Part shown: positions 1-6,431 of the stretch, one piece after another
How the letters are laid out: each line of letters opens with the position of its first letter
How positions within the stretch are numbered: the stretch's first letter is position 1
Source of the DNA: Limnoglobus sp.
GTDB lineage: Bacteria > Planctomycetota > Planctomycetia > Gemmatales > Gemmataceae
Direction: 5' to 3'
NCBI GenBank assembly: GCA_025353985.1
Contig: JANXNT010001397.1
Location: 1 to 8,266 of the forward strand
Length of the DNA stretch: 8,266 nt
Position numbers and translations under genes: made by a program
The notes under the pieces: generated by a model
Told to the model about the DNA's origin: nothing
What the model saw: the letters and a program-made list of their open reading frames with translations, nothing else
Databases searched by the model: none

Positions 1-95
1 CGGCAATCGATCACGAGTTCGGTACGACGGATTTTCTGGTGCTGTTGGATGTGCGCGAGCTGGACGAACGCACGTATCGCTCGTTGTTCGCATGA
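1..95 (+). CDS. C-terminal end of an unidentified protein (5' partial)
   Basis: The window opens inside a reading frame whose codons begin at position 3 and whose TGA stop is at 93-95. Thirty residues are visible, beginning AIDHEFGTTDF and ending ELDERTYRSLFA. The mix of hydrophobic (FLVLL) and charged residues and the G/C-biased third positions look like real coding sequence. I do not recognise the family from so short a tail. An ATG at 92-94 overlaps its stop as ATGA, the usual sign of translational coupling, but that ATG is not in the frame of the next large gene, which starts at 129 or later. Same strand and a gap of about 33 nt suggest one operon with the next two genes. Because this fragment is in the same frame as the next gene, a split single gene cannot be excluded, though nothing positively supports it. 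Confidence 0.55.
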   Translation, partial: AIDHEFGTTDFLVLLDVRELDERTYRSLFA

Positions 96-128
96 CCATT
101 CCAACGACGACCGCGTGGTCGCCGAGCG

Positions 129-1670
129 ATGCACGCAGCGATCGCAAGCAAAGTGGCACCGACCAAGATGACGACGGGCTGGAAGAACACGCTCCGGTGG
201 GTCAACAACTGGGGCGAAATGAAGCCAGAATCGCGGCAAATGTGGCTCGTGATGGAAGACTTCTGGATTCAGCGTGCGATGCTGGAGCCGATCAAAGTCG
301 TCAACGATTCGCTGTCTCGCTTCGATATGGTTAAGGATAATAACCAACTGCCACCACCAAATCAGCGGAAGTTTGTTAGCCGAATCTGGGAACTCGACCT
401 CGAAGTCAAAGATCAGCCCAGCGGCGGCCGCAAGTTCCTCACCGGAAAGATCAAGAATCGAACGAAGCAGTTGCAACTGCTCGGCAGCGGTAACACGATG
501 ACGTTGAAAGTGTGGTTCGATGCGGCGCGTCTCGATCTGCCGCCATTCGAGTTTCAAATTCAGGGCGAATTCGTTCCCGGCGAGGAGACAATCTCGATCC
601 CCGCGCTCCCTTCGCACGTGTTCCCTCCCGGAACGAACTTCACGGAAATTGCCAAGGTCGAACAGGTTCTCGACGAAAAAACTGTACCGATTCGACGCCT
701 CGAACGCCTCGCACTCGGCTATCCTTCGGCTAAGTATTTCTACACGGTGCTCAACAACCCGCGGTTCTGGCCCGAAGCGGACCCGACGAACGCAACGACC
801 GGCTCACCGGCTCCGGCCGGGCCAGGGCCGATGGGTGACAGCGCGATGATGATGACGCCGGGCGGCGGCGGAGCAGTCAGTGGGACAAGCGGCTTATCGG
901 CCACCATTCGTCCCGGTGAGGCGGGCGGGATGGCACTGACGAAACTCGCCGATGGCAACAAGAAGCGCTACGTCGATGTGACCGACCAAGTCCGCCGAAT
1001 GCAAGTCGCCTTCACGGTCGTTATCGATCAGCAATACATTACGGATGTCATGATCGCTTACGCCAACTCTCCGTTACGTTTCGAAGGCGTGCAATACCAC
1101 TGGAAACGTGCCTCGGGTCTGCAATCGACTACGAACACAACGGGCGGCTCGGTGGGTATATCGGGACAAGGCGGCGAAGAATTCAGCACGATCGGTGGCT
1201 CGGCAGGTAACGGTTTGTCTTCGTCGCCGTACGGCCCGATGGGCCAGTCGAGTTCGGGGCCGGTGGGTACATCCGGGCAGTACGGCCCAATGGGCATGGA
1301 CCCGAGAATGTCGGGCGGCTCGCAGTTTCAAGGAATTCCCGGCCTCAGTTCCACATCACTCTCGAACGTATCGGAAGCGCAAGCGAATTCGGGCTTGGTC
1401 GAACTGACGGTCTACGGCTTGGTTTCGCTTTACGAGAAGTACGACCCAAAACCGAAGGATGGCTCGGAGTCGAGCCAACTCGAAAGCACAGGGAAGACGA
1501 CCGCACCCGAAGCGGTGAAAGTGCCGGAACTCAAACCGATGCCAGTCGAAACGCCAGCGAAACCAGTGACACCACCAGCGGCAGAAACACCGAAGCCCGT
1601 AACGCCACCGGTGGCAGAGACACCGAAGCCCGTGACGCCACCAGCGGCTGAGACACCCAAGAAAAACTAA
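129..1670 (+). CDS. Conserved hypothetical planctomycete protein with GPM linkers and C-terminal Pro/Thr repeats
   Basis: A 513-residue protein of unknown function. Residues 28-65 are helical and amphipathic (core RQMWLVMEDFWIQRAML), resembling a W-x3-EDxW-x-Q segment I associate with planctomycete proteins of unknown function. Residues 80-215 look beta-rich (FLTGKIKNRTKQLQL, FEFQIQGEFVPGE). A Gly/Pro/Met-rich linker covers 226-265, and 281-326 form a beta-alpha-beta-like unit (QVAFTVVIDQQY, then ANSPLRFEGVQYHW). A second Gly/Ser linker with two YGPMG motifs spans 330-410. A final strand (GLVELTVYGLVSLY, 422-435) precedes a Pro-rich tail with three 11-residue repeats. I see no signal peptide or membrane segment. 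The start is uncertain: ATG 129 and ATG 168 are in frame and neither has a good ribosome binding site. It shares its linker style and the alpha/beta unit with the next gene, so the two products may act together, perhaps in the envelope. A role near a type IV pilus or secretion machine is only a guess. Confidence 0.8.
   Translation: MHAAIASKVAPTKMTTGWKNTLRWVNNWGEMKPESRQMWLVMEDFWIQRAMLEPIKVVNDSLSRFDMVKDNNQLPPPNQRKFVSRIWELDLEVKDQPSGGRKFLTGKIKNRTKQLQLLGSGNTMTLKVWFDAARLDLPPFEFQIQGEFVPGEETISIPALPSHVFPPGTNFTEIAKVEQVLDEKTVPIRRLERLALGYPSAKYFYTVLNNPRFWPEADPTNATTGSPAPAGPGPMGDSAMMMTPGGGGAVSGTSGLSATIRPGEAGGMALTKLADGNKKRYVDVTDQVRRMQVAFTVVIDQQYITDVMIAYANSPLRFEGVQYHWKRASGLQSTTNTTGGSVGISGQGGEEFSTIGGSAGNGLSSSPYGPMGQSSSGPVGTSGQYGPMGMDPRMSGGSQFQGIPGLSSTSLSNVSEAQANSGLVELTVYGLVSLYEKYDPKPKDGSESSQLESTGKTTAPEAVKVPELKPMPVETPAKPVTPPAAETPKPVTPPVAETPKPVTPPAAETPKKN
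1560..1658 (+). repeat. Three tandem 33-bp coding repeats (KPVTPPxAETP)
   Basis: Three consecutive units at 1560-1592, 1593-1625 and 1626-1658 each encode KPVTPPAAETP, with Val for one Ala in the second copy. The DNA units differ from each other at about five or six positions, and all but one change is synonymous. The repeat forms a flexible Pro/Thr tail at the C-terminus of the 513-aa protein, typical of a spacer or surface-exposed segment. Confidence 0.9.
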
Positions 1671-1710
1671 CGCGGATACCGGCCCACACACAACGAACTC
1701 AGCGATCATC

Positions 1711-1717
1711 AGGGAGA
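1711..1717 (+). promoter_or_regulatory. Ribosome binding site of the 792-aa protein
   Basis: AGGGAGA lies 7 nt before the ATG at 1725. It is one of the few clear Shine-Dalgarno sequences in the window and fixes this start. The 54-nt spacer from 1671 to 1724 shows no hairpin or convincing promoter, so the gene is probably cotranscribed with the one before it. Confidence 0.75.
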
Positions 1718-1724
1718 GCGTCCG

Positions 1725-4103
1725 ATGGCAAAATTCAACCTCCAGAAACTGCTCATCGAGAAGGGCGAGAAGTTCGCACTCGTTGCCGCCGCCGGTGGAC
1801 TCGCCGTCCTCGGCGTGTTGGGAATTGTCGCCGCGACCGGTGCGGACAGCCCGAGTACAGCCGTGAACAAGATCCGAAACGGCGCGACGACTCTGCAAGG
1901 GCAGATCAACAACGAAAATTCCACGAGCAAGGAACTCCCACCCGAAATGATCGGGAAAAACACGCTCGCGTTCAGCATGGTATCGCCGAACGAATTCCGA
2001 CCGATCAGCCCGATGTTCGAACCGGTCGACCAGCCGAACAAGGCCCGAGAGAACCCGGCCGTACTCGGCATCGTCGATGCCCAACTCGACCTCGTTCGAT
2101 TGCCGATGAAAGCCTATGACCTGAAGATCAGTGCGAATGGCACGGTGCAAATCGGTGTGCTGAAAAGCCACAACATTGGCAAAACCGACTTGAAAGCGAT
2201 CGAAGATGCTCTCAAGAGAACGAATATCAAAGATCGAAAGACGAAACCACCTGCGGCGGCTGTTGCGCCGAACCCGATGGGTCCAATGGGTCCGATGGGG
2301 CCTATGGGCGCAAGTGGAGGCGGACGTGGTGCCGCTGGCGGAAGCGGCGGCGGTAACCCGTACAGCAGCAGTAGCGGCAGTAGCGGCGGCTCCGGGAGTC
2401 TGTATGCTCCCGGTGCGGGTGCTTACGATGCCAGTGGTGCCCGATCCGAACCGACCGTCGATTATGTGCCGATCGATCAGTACGACGGTAAAAATCCACC
2501 GGCGTTTATTATCTACCCTCGCCGCACAATTGTCGTTCATGCCGCCTTCCCGTTGAAGGCCCAACTCGAAGTGATTCGCCGGGCGCTACGCCTTAAAACC
2601 GTCGACGAGGCGTCGCGAGAAACGACGACTTCGCCATCGCCGAGCGGACCCACGTTCGATGGCTTCGAAGTCGAACGGCGTGTGACAACGCCCGCCGGCC
2701 AAGTGTTCGATTACAGCACTTACGATCACGTCGGGCAGTACGTCAACACGATCTACAATCGCAAAACTGCCGACCAGCCCGACGATGGCTACATTCGCTA
2801 CTTCCTCCGCTACGAACAAAAGATGGCGATACCGTTACCGGCCGTGGCGGAAGGGCAAGCGGTTTATCCGGAGATTCGCATGGATTCGATCCGTGCGACC
2901 GTGGACAAACTGAAACTCGCACAGAAACCGGTCATCACCGAAAGCGATCAGCAGAAGAAGTTTAAGGGCGACACGTCGGATCCGTTTATGCCCCAAGCCG
3001 GTGCTGCGGGCGGTGCGGGTACGGGGGCATTCGGCGACTTCACGGGTGCGGAGAAATCCGGCCCCGGCGTCTCGATGATGGGGCCAATGGGGAATCGCGG
3101 ATCGGGTAGCGGTGGACGCCCCGGATCGGGTCCGCTGACGCCAGGCGGCCCAATGGGGCCTATTGGTCCTATGGGGCCAGCTGGCCCGATGGGGCCGATG
3201 GGTGGCGACTCCATATACGGTTCGGGTGGCCCTTACGGAAGCGGCGCGAGCGGAGCATTACAGAACATTCAAGCCTCGGTCGAACTCGAACACATGATGA
3301 TCCGGTTCCTCGATGTTGATGTCGAGCCAGGGTTCACGTATCAGTATCGCATTCGAGTGAAGATGAAGAACCCGAACTTCAATCGTCGTGATGTCGGCCG
3401 CCCTTCGGATGCGAAAGTGGCCATTTTGAACGGACCATGGACGGAAATTGCCACGAAAGTCACCGTGGCGAGCGATCTGAACATGTACCTCGGCGACCCG
3501 GTGAAATACCACGACTCAATCGTTGCGAAGTACAAAGATCGCGCCGTTCAGAACCTGTTGGATAACAAGAATGGCGAATTACCCGTCGTCCAGATTCAGA
3601 CCTGGATGCAGCAAATCTTGCTCGATGGCAACAAACGCGAACCGCTCGGCGCGTGGGTGCTCGGCGATATCCCCGTGAATCGCGGCGAATTCATCGGCAA
3701 GAAGCAACTGATCTCGTTGCCGCTGTGGTCGGCGGAAAAGGTCAAGTTCCTGCTACAGACGTTGCCGAAGTACAAAGTGGCGAACGCCAAAGAGCAGCCC
3801 AAAGGCGTACTCGTCGACTTCACGACTTCGATGATGTGCGTCGACTTCGAAGGTGGGAAAACCAAACAGACGTTCGGGCAACGTAACGTCGAAGATGAGT
3901 CGGCGGTCGAGATGTTGATCCTGCGACCCGATGGTACGATCTTCGTTCGGAATTCAGCAACCGATTCCGACGAACCGGATCGGGTCGATCGCGAAAAGGG
4001 CTGGAACGACTGGATCAAACGCGTCGAAGACGACACGAAGAACGCGGGCGCACTGTCGAACCCGATGGGGCCGATGGGCGACTTCGGCAAAGGCAGCAAG
4101 TAA
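1725..4103 (+). CDS. Membrane-anchored conserved hypothetical planctomycete protein with collagen-like GPM linkers
   Basis: A 792-residue protein of unknown function. A short basic N-terminus (KLLIEKGEKF) leads into one membrane segment at about 17-37 without a cleavage site, so most of the chain is probably outside the cytoplasm. Residues 70-170 are a mixed domain. A linker at 175-245 begins with four P-M-G triplets and continues as Gly/Ser. A beta-alpha-beta-like unit at 262-325 (RRTIVVHAAFPLKAQLEVI, later FDGFEVERRV) resembles one in the preceding protein. Residues 420-512 are a second Gly/Pro/Met linker with GPM/GPI/GPA triplets. The C-terminal half is a folded beta-rich region (MIRFLDVDVEPG, TYQYRIRVKMKNPNF at 524-552; VLVDFTTSMMCVDFEGG at 695-711; EMLILRPDGTIFVRN at 729-743), and the chain ends with another PMGPMG. 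The YRIRV...NPN and EMLxLxPDGT motifs match planctomycete proteins I recall as uncharacterised. A strong hairpin follows the gene. Confidence 0.85.
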   Translation: MAKFNLQKLLIEKGEKFALVAAAGGLAVLGVLGIVAATGADSPSTAVNKIRNGATTLQGQINNENSTSKELPPEMIGKNTLAFSMVSPNEFRPISPMFEPVDQPNKARENPAVLGIVDAQLDLVRLPMKAYDLKISANGTVQIGVLKSHNIGKTDLKAIEDALKRTNIKDRKTKPPAAAVAPNPMGPMGPMGPMGASGGGRGAAGGSGGGNPYSSSSGSSGGSGSLYAPGAGAYDASGARSEPTVDYVPIDQYDGKNPPAFIIYPRRTIVVHAAFPLKAQLEVIRRALRLKTVDEASRETTTSPSPSGPTFDGFEVERRVTTPAGQVFDYSTYDHVGQYVNTIYNRKTADQPDDGYIRYFLRYEQKMAIPLPAVAEGQAVYPEIRMDSIRATVDKLKLAQKPVITESDQQKKFKGDTSDPFMPQAGAAGGAGTGAFGDFTGAEKSGPGVSMMGPMGNRGSGSGGRPGSGPLTPGGPMGPIGPMGPAGPMGPMGGDSIYGSGGPYGSGASGALQNIQASVELEHMMIRFLDVDVEPGFTYQYRIRVKMKNPNFNRRDVGRPSDAKVAILNGPWTEIATKVTVASDLNMYLGDPVKYHDSIVAKYKDRAVQNLLDNKNGELPVVQIQTWMQQILLDGNKREPLGAWVLGDIPVNRGEFIGKKQLISLPLWSAEKVKFLLQTLPKYKVANAKEQPKGVLVDFTTSMMCVDFEGGKTKQTFGQRNVEDESAVEMLILRPDGTIFVRNSATDSDEPDRVDREKGWNDWIKRVEDDTKNAGALSNPMGPMGDFGKGSK
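2274..2309 (+). repeat. Tandem 9-bp repeat encoding (P-M-G)4
   Basis: Four consecutive 9-bp units encode PMG PMG PMG PMG at residues 184-195 of the 792-aa protein. The Pro and Gly third bases vary between units, so this is not a recent slippage expansion. Confidence 0.85.
3150..3203 (+). repeat. Tandem 9-bp repeat encoding six P-x-G triplets
   Basis: Six 9-bp units encode PMG PIG PMG PAG PMG PMG (residues 476-493 of the 792-aa protein), a collagen-like G-P-x phase. Further P-M-G units occur before it (residues 453-455) and at the C-terminus (780-785). The opposite strand also reads as a long G-P-I chain, a by-product of codon symmetry rather than a gene. Confidence 0.85.
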
Positions 4104-4130
4104 CCGAAACCGCAAACGCGACATCGAACT

Positions 4131-4152
4131 TCGGGGGCCACGCGGCCCCCGA
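4131..4152 (+). terminator. Hairpin terminator after the 792-aa gene
   Basis: TCGGGGGCC and GGCCCCCGA form a perfect 9-bp stem around the loop ACGC, 27 nt after the TAA at 4101-4103. It is followed by the moderately T-rich TTCTCGTTT at 4153-4161. The position between two genes and the strong stem fit an intrinsic terminator for the upstream operon. The T tract is interrupted, so termination may be incomplete and tatD may receive read-through. Confidence 0.75.
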
Positions 4153-4183
4153 TTCTCGTTTCCCGAATAACCCGAGCCACCCG

Positions 4184-4981
4184 ATGCCACGCCTCATCGA
4201 TACTCATGCCCACCTGTTCGACGAACGCTTTCAGAGTGACTTGCCGCAAGTACTCGAACGCGCCGCCGCCGCCGGTGTCGAGCGCATCGTCGCGATGGGG
4301 ATCGACATCGCGACGAGCATGGCCTGTGTCGAACTCGCCGCAAAGTACCCGATACTCGTCGCCTCCGTTGGCATTCAACCGAATCACGTGGCCGAGGCAC
4401 ACGCGGACGATTGGCCGAAAATCGAACGGCTGGCAACAACGCCTTCGGTCGTTGCAATCGGGGAAACCGGCCTCGACCGCTATCGGGATCGCGCCCCATT
4501 CGCGTTGCAAGAAGAGTACTTCGCGAGGCATCTGGAGTTATCGCGACGGTTGCAAAAACCGGTCGTGATTCACTGCCGCGAAGCCGAAGCCGATGTGGTG
4601 CGAATGCTGAAATTGGACTTCGACAAAAACGGCCCGGTGAGTGGCATTATGCACTCGTTCTCCGGCGATGCCGCCACCGCGAAAGAGTGCCTGGCGCTCG
4701 GCTTGCACCTCTCATTCGCAGGAATGGTCACGTACAAAACGGCGGATGCCCTGCGCGAAATCGCACGCGAAGTGCCACTCGACAAATTGCTCGTCGAAAC
4801 CGATTGCCCGTATTTGTCTCCCGTACCGATGCGCGGCAAACGCAACGAGCCAGCCTTCGTGTTCCACACGGCAAACGGTTTGGCACAGGATCGCGGAATC
4901 GACGTGGTCGAACTGTGCGAACGCACAACCCAAAACGCACTGCGTTTGTTCGGCTCTAGCATCGCGCCAATGAAAAACTAG
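4184..4981 (+). CDS. tatD: TatD-family metal-dependent deoxyribonuclease/hydrolase
   Basis: A 265-residue member of the TatD family, a metal-dependent TIM-barrel of the amidohydrolase-like fold; characterised members are 3'-5' DNases acting in DNA repair and degradation in the cytoplasm. The length matches the family (about 260 aa). Motifs appear in order: IDTHAHL (metal ligands H8 and H10), GETGLDRY (E94), VIHCRE (H130), MHSFSG (H157) and VETDCPYLSP (D207). The usual GxHPH motif reads GIQPNH here (Q65). No residue expected for catalysis is missing. The start ATG lies 32 nt after the terminator hairpin and has no Shine-Dalgarno sequence; no other in-frame start lies before the DTHAH strand. 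I see no clear promoter in 4104-4183. The tRNA gene follows after 13 nt and may be cotranscribed. YcfH/YjjV-type paralogues cannot be told apart by eye, so the symbol means family membership. Confidence 0.95.
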   Translation: MPRLIDTHAHLFDERFQSDLPQVLERAAAAGVERIVAMGIDIATSMACVELAAKYPILVASVGIQPNHVAEAHADDWPKIERLATTPSVVAIGETGLDRYRDRAPFALQEEYFARHLELSRRLQKPVVIHCREAEADVVRMLKLDFDKNGPVSGIMHSFSGDAATAKECLALGLHLSFAGMVTYKTADALREIAREVPLDKLLVETDCPYLSPVPMRGKRNEPAFVFHTANGLAQDRGIDVVELCERTTQNALRLFGSSIAPMKN

Positions 4982-4994
4982 ATTAGGTGCAATG

Positions 4995-5066
4995 GGGCCG
5001 GAAGCTCAACGGTCGAGCAGCTTGCTCATAACGAGTTGGAAGTGGGTTCGACTCCCACCCGGCCCA
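4995..5066 (+). tRNA. tRNA-Met-like gene, anticodon CAU (tRNA-Ile2 possible)
   Basis: The 72-nt segment folds as a full cloverleaf: acceptor GGGCCGG/CCGGCCC (4995-5001 with 5059-5065), D stem GCTC/GAGC, anticodon stem GCTTG/CGAGT with two G-U pairs, loop CTCATAA with anticodon CAT at 5027-5029, T stem GTGGG/CCCAC, T loop TTCGACT and discriminator A at 5066. CCA is not encoded. It is not an initiator: position 1-72 is a G-C pair and the anticodon stem lacks the three G-C pairs. CAU would be elongator Met, or Ile2 if modified by TilS; sequence alone does not decide. Several tertiary positions are off consensus: A at position 8 (normally U), C at 21 (normally A) and A at 48 (normally a pyrimidine). 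It could therefore be a divergent or decaying tRNA. It lies 13 nt after tatD and 6 nt before the stop of the convergent gene. Confidence 0.85.
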
Positions 5067-5072
5067 TTGGAA

Positions 5073-6431
5073 TCATTCTTCGGGGAACAAATTCAGCGAA
5101 CGGGCGGCTTCATAGCGTTCGTGGATCCAGACGTTCGGCGCGAGGCCGCCGACGAAAATGAGTGCGAATAGCGTCAGCATCGCCACCCGTTTGCGCCACG
5201 TCACATCGAGCGGCACTGACGAGGTATTCTGCGTTCCCGTGAAGAGCAGTAGATACACGCGGACAATCGCGATGCTATTCAGCATGGCCTCGAAAACGAG
5301 CGCCACGCCGACGACAGGATTCGCTTCGATCGCTCCATCGACGAGCAATTCATTCGCGATGAAACCGGCGGTACCAGGGAAGCCGATGCAGCCGAAACCG
5401 GTGACGAGAAAGCCGATCGCGAGCATCGGCGATTTTTCGTACAGCCCCAAATGACGGTTGAGCGACAGTCGCCCATATCGGGCTTCCACGGCACGCAGGC
5501 ACAAACCCAGACCGCCCAGTGACAACGCCACCGACACCCACATGCCAAGCGCCCCAGTCAGGCTGAGCGACGTGTGCAGTTCTAGGCCAACGAGCACAAT
5601 CGAGGCATGGCTAAGGAACGTATACGCGAAGAAACGGCGAACGTCGGTTTGTACGATCGCAAGGCCCGCCGCGTAGATTGCCGTTACCAGCGAAGCGATG
5701 CCGATCGTTTGCAACACGACATCCGGCGCGTTCGGAATGACGAGCCGTAGCGCCACGTAAACACCCGCAATCGGCGTGGCGAAAAGTAACGCCGTCCCGA
5801 AGGCTGCCCGTTCGAAGTGATCGACGACCCACAGGTGCGCGGGGAAAGTGCCGCTGCGGACGAGCACCGCCGCGAGTAAGAGTATCGGGCCGACCGACCA
5901 CTTCGATTCGACCGCAAACCAACCGCTAATGAGCAAGACCACGAAGGCGAGCATATGCCAGACGTACAAGCGGCTACGTAAGCCGCGTTGGGCCATTTCG
6001 ATGTATGGCAGAATCGTGCTGAACGCGAGTAAGGCGATCAACGGCCACGGTTCGATGCACGAAAACGTTGCCAGTCGTGCGGCTTCGCCGATCAGATGCC
6101 CCGTGTACGATGTGCGATTCCGCTTCACCCGCGAGGTGCTGAGGACTGTCAAAACGTGTAACAGTGCAACGAGCGGAAGCAACGACCCACTCAGCCGATC
6201 CACGGTGAAGATCGGCCGGCCAAAGAACGTTAAACAGGCACCCCACGGGCAGAGTGCCGTCTCGGTGCCGACCGATGCCCACGCGAACAGCGACGCTACG
6301 AGAACGAGTATCCTCGAGACGATTGCCACACGATCCGCGCGAGCCGGATCGCGAACGGTTCGCACCAGTATGGCACCGATGATCGGAATCCCGATGGCGA
6401 CTTCGGCCCTCGGCAGCGAAAGCAGGTTCAT
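5073..6431 (-). CDS. NuoM-like proton-conducting membrane protein, third gene of the dab operon
   Basis: A 452-residue, highly hydrophobic protein (roughly 12-13 membrane segments) of the antiporter-like family that includes NuoL/M/N and Mrp subunits. Recognisable sites are E127 (CIEPWPL, equivalent to the TM5 glutamate), RSGTFPAHLW at 192-201 (TM7 motif with Arg for the usual Lys), TDVRRFFAYTFLSH at 262-275 (normally DxK), and GFPGTAGFIANE at 350-361 in the place of the family's G-x-P motif. An upstream in-frame ATG at 6569 would add 46 hydrophilic Arg-rich residues lying inside dabB. I chose the ATG at 6431, which overlaps the dabB stop as ATGA and has a good ribosome binding site. Without other complex I genes, it is best read as an accessory channel subunit of the DAB system, translationally coupled to dabB. 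It could instead be an inactive scaffold subunit. It ends 6 nt from the convergent tRNA. Confidence 0.85.
   Translation of the reverse strand: MNLLSLPRAEVAIGIPIIGAILVRTVRDPARADRVAIVSRILVLVASLFAWASVGTETALCPWGACLTFFGRPIFTVDRLSGSLLPLVALLHVLTVLSTSRVKRNRTSYTGHLIGEAARLATFSCIEPWPLIALLAFSTILPYIEMAQRGLRSRLYVWHMLAFVVLLISGWFAVESKWSVGPILLLAAVLVRSGTFPAHLWVVDHFERAAFGTALLFATPIAGVYVALRLVIPNAPDVVLQTIGIASLVTAIYAAGLAIVQTDVRRFFAYTFLSHASIVLVGLELHTSLSLTGALGMWVSVALSLGGLGLCLRAVEARYGRLSLNRHLGLYEKSPMLAIGFLVTGFGCIGFPGTAGFIANELLVDGAIEANPVVGVALVFEAMLNSIAIVRVYLLLFTGTQNTSSVPLDVTWRKRVAMLTLFALIFVGGLAPNVWIHERYEAARSLNLFPEE

Noticed and set aside
1356..2564. 402-codon open frame on the minus strand opposite the two large plus-strand genes
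   Set aside because: It spans the end of one gene, the spacer and the start of the next, is rich in Arg/His/Cys with no recognisable motif, and mirrors the codon bias of the sense genes.
2948..3214. Minus-strand frame encoding a collagen-like G-P-I chain
   Set aside because: It is the mirror of the G-P-M codons of the 792-aa gene; the reverse complement of this repeat reads as P-I-G triplets. No start signal or independent context.
3596..4531. 311-codon minus-strand frame opposite the 792-aa gene and tatD
   Set aside because: It crosses the terminator hairpin and overlaps two well-supported genes; composition is shadow-like.
4946..4984. Possible promoter for the tRNA (TTGTTC and TAGATT)
   Set aside because: The spacing of 27 nt is too long for a sigma-70 promoter and both boxes are poor matches.
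4995..5066. Attachment site of an integrated element at the tRNA 3' end
   Set aside because: No integrase and no repeat of the tRNA 3' end are visible; both flanks hold ordinary chromosomal genes.
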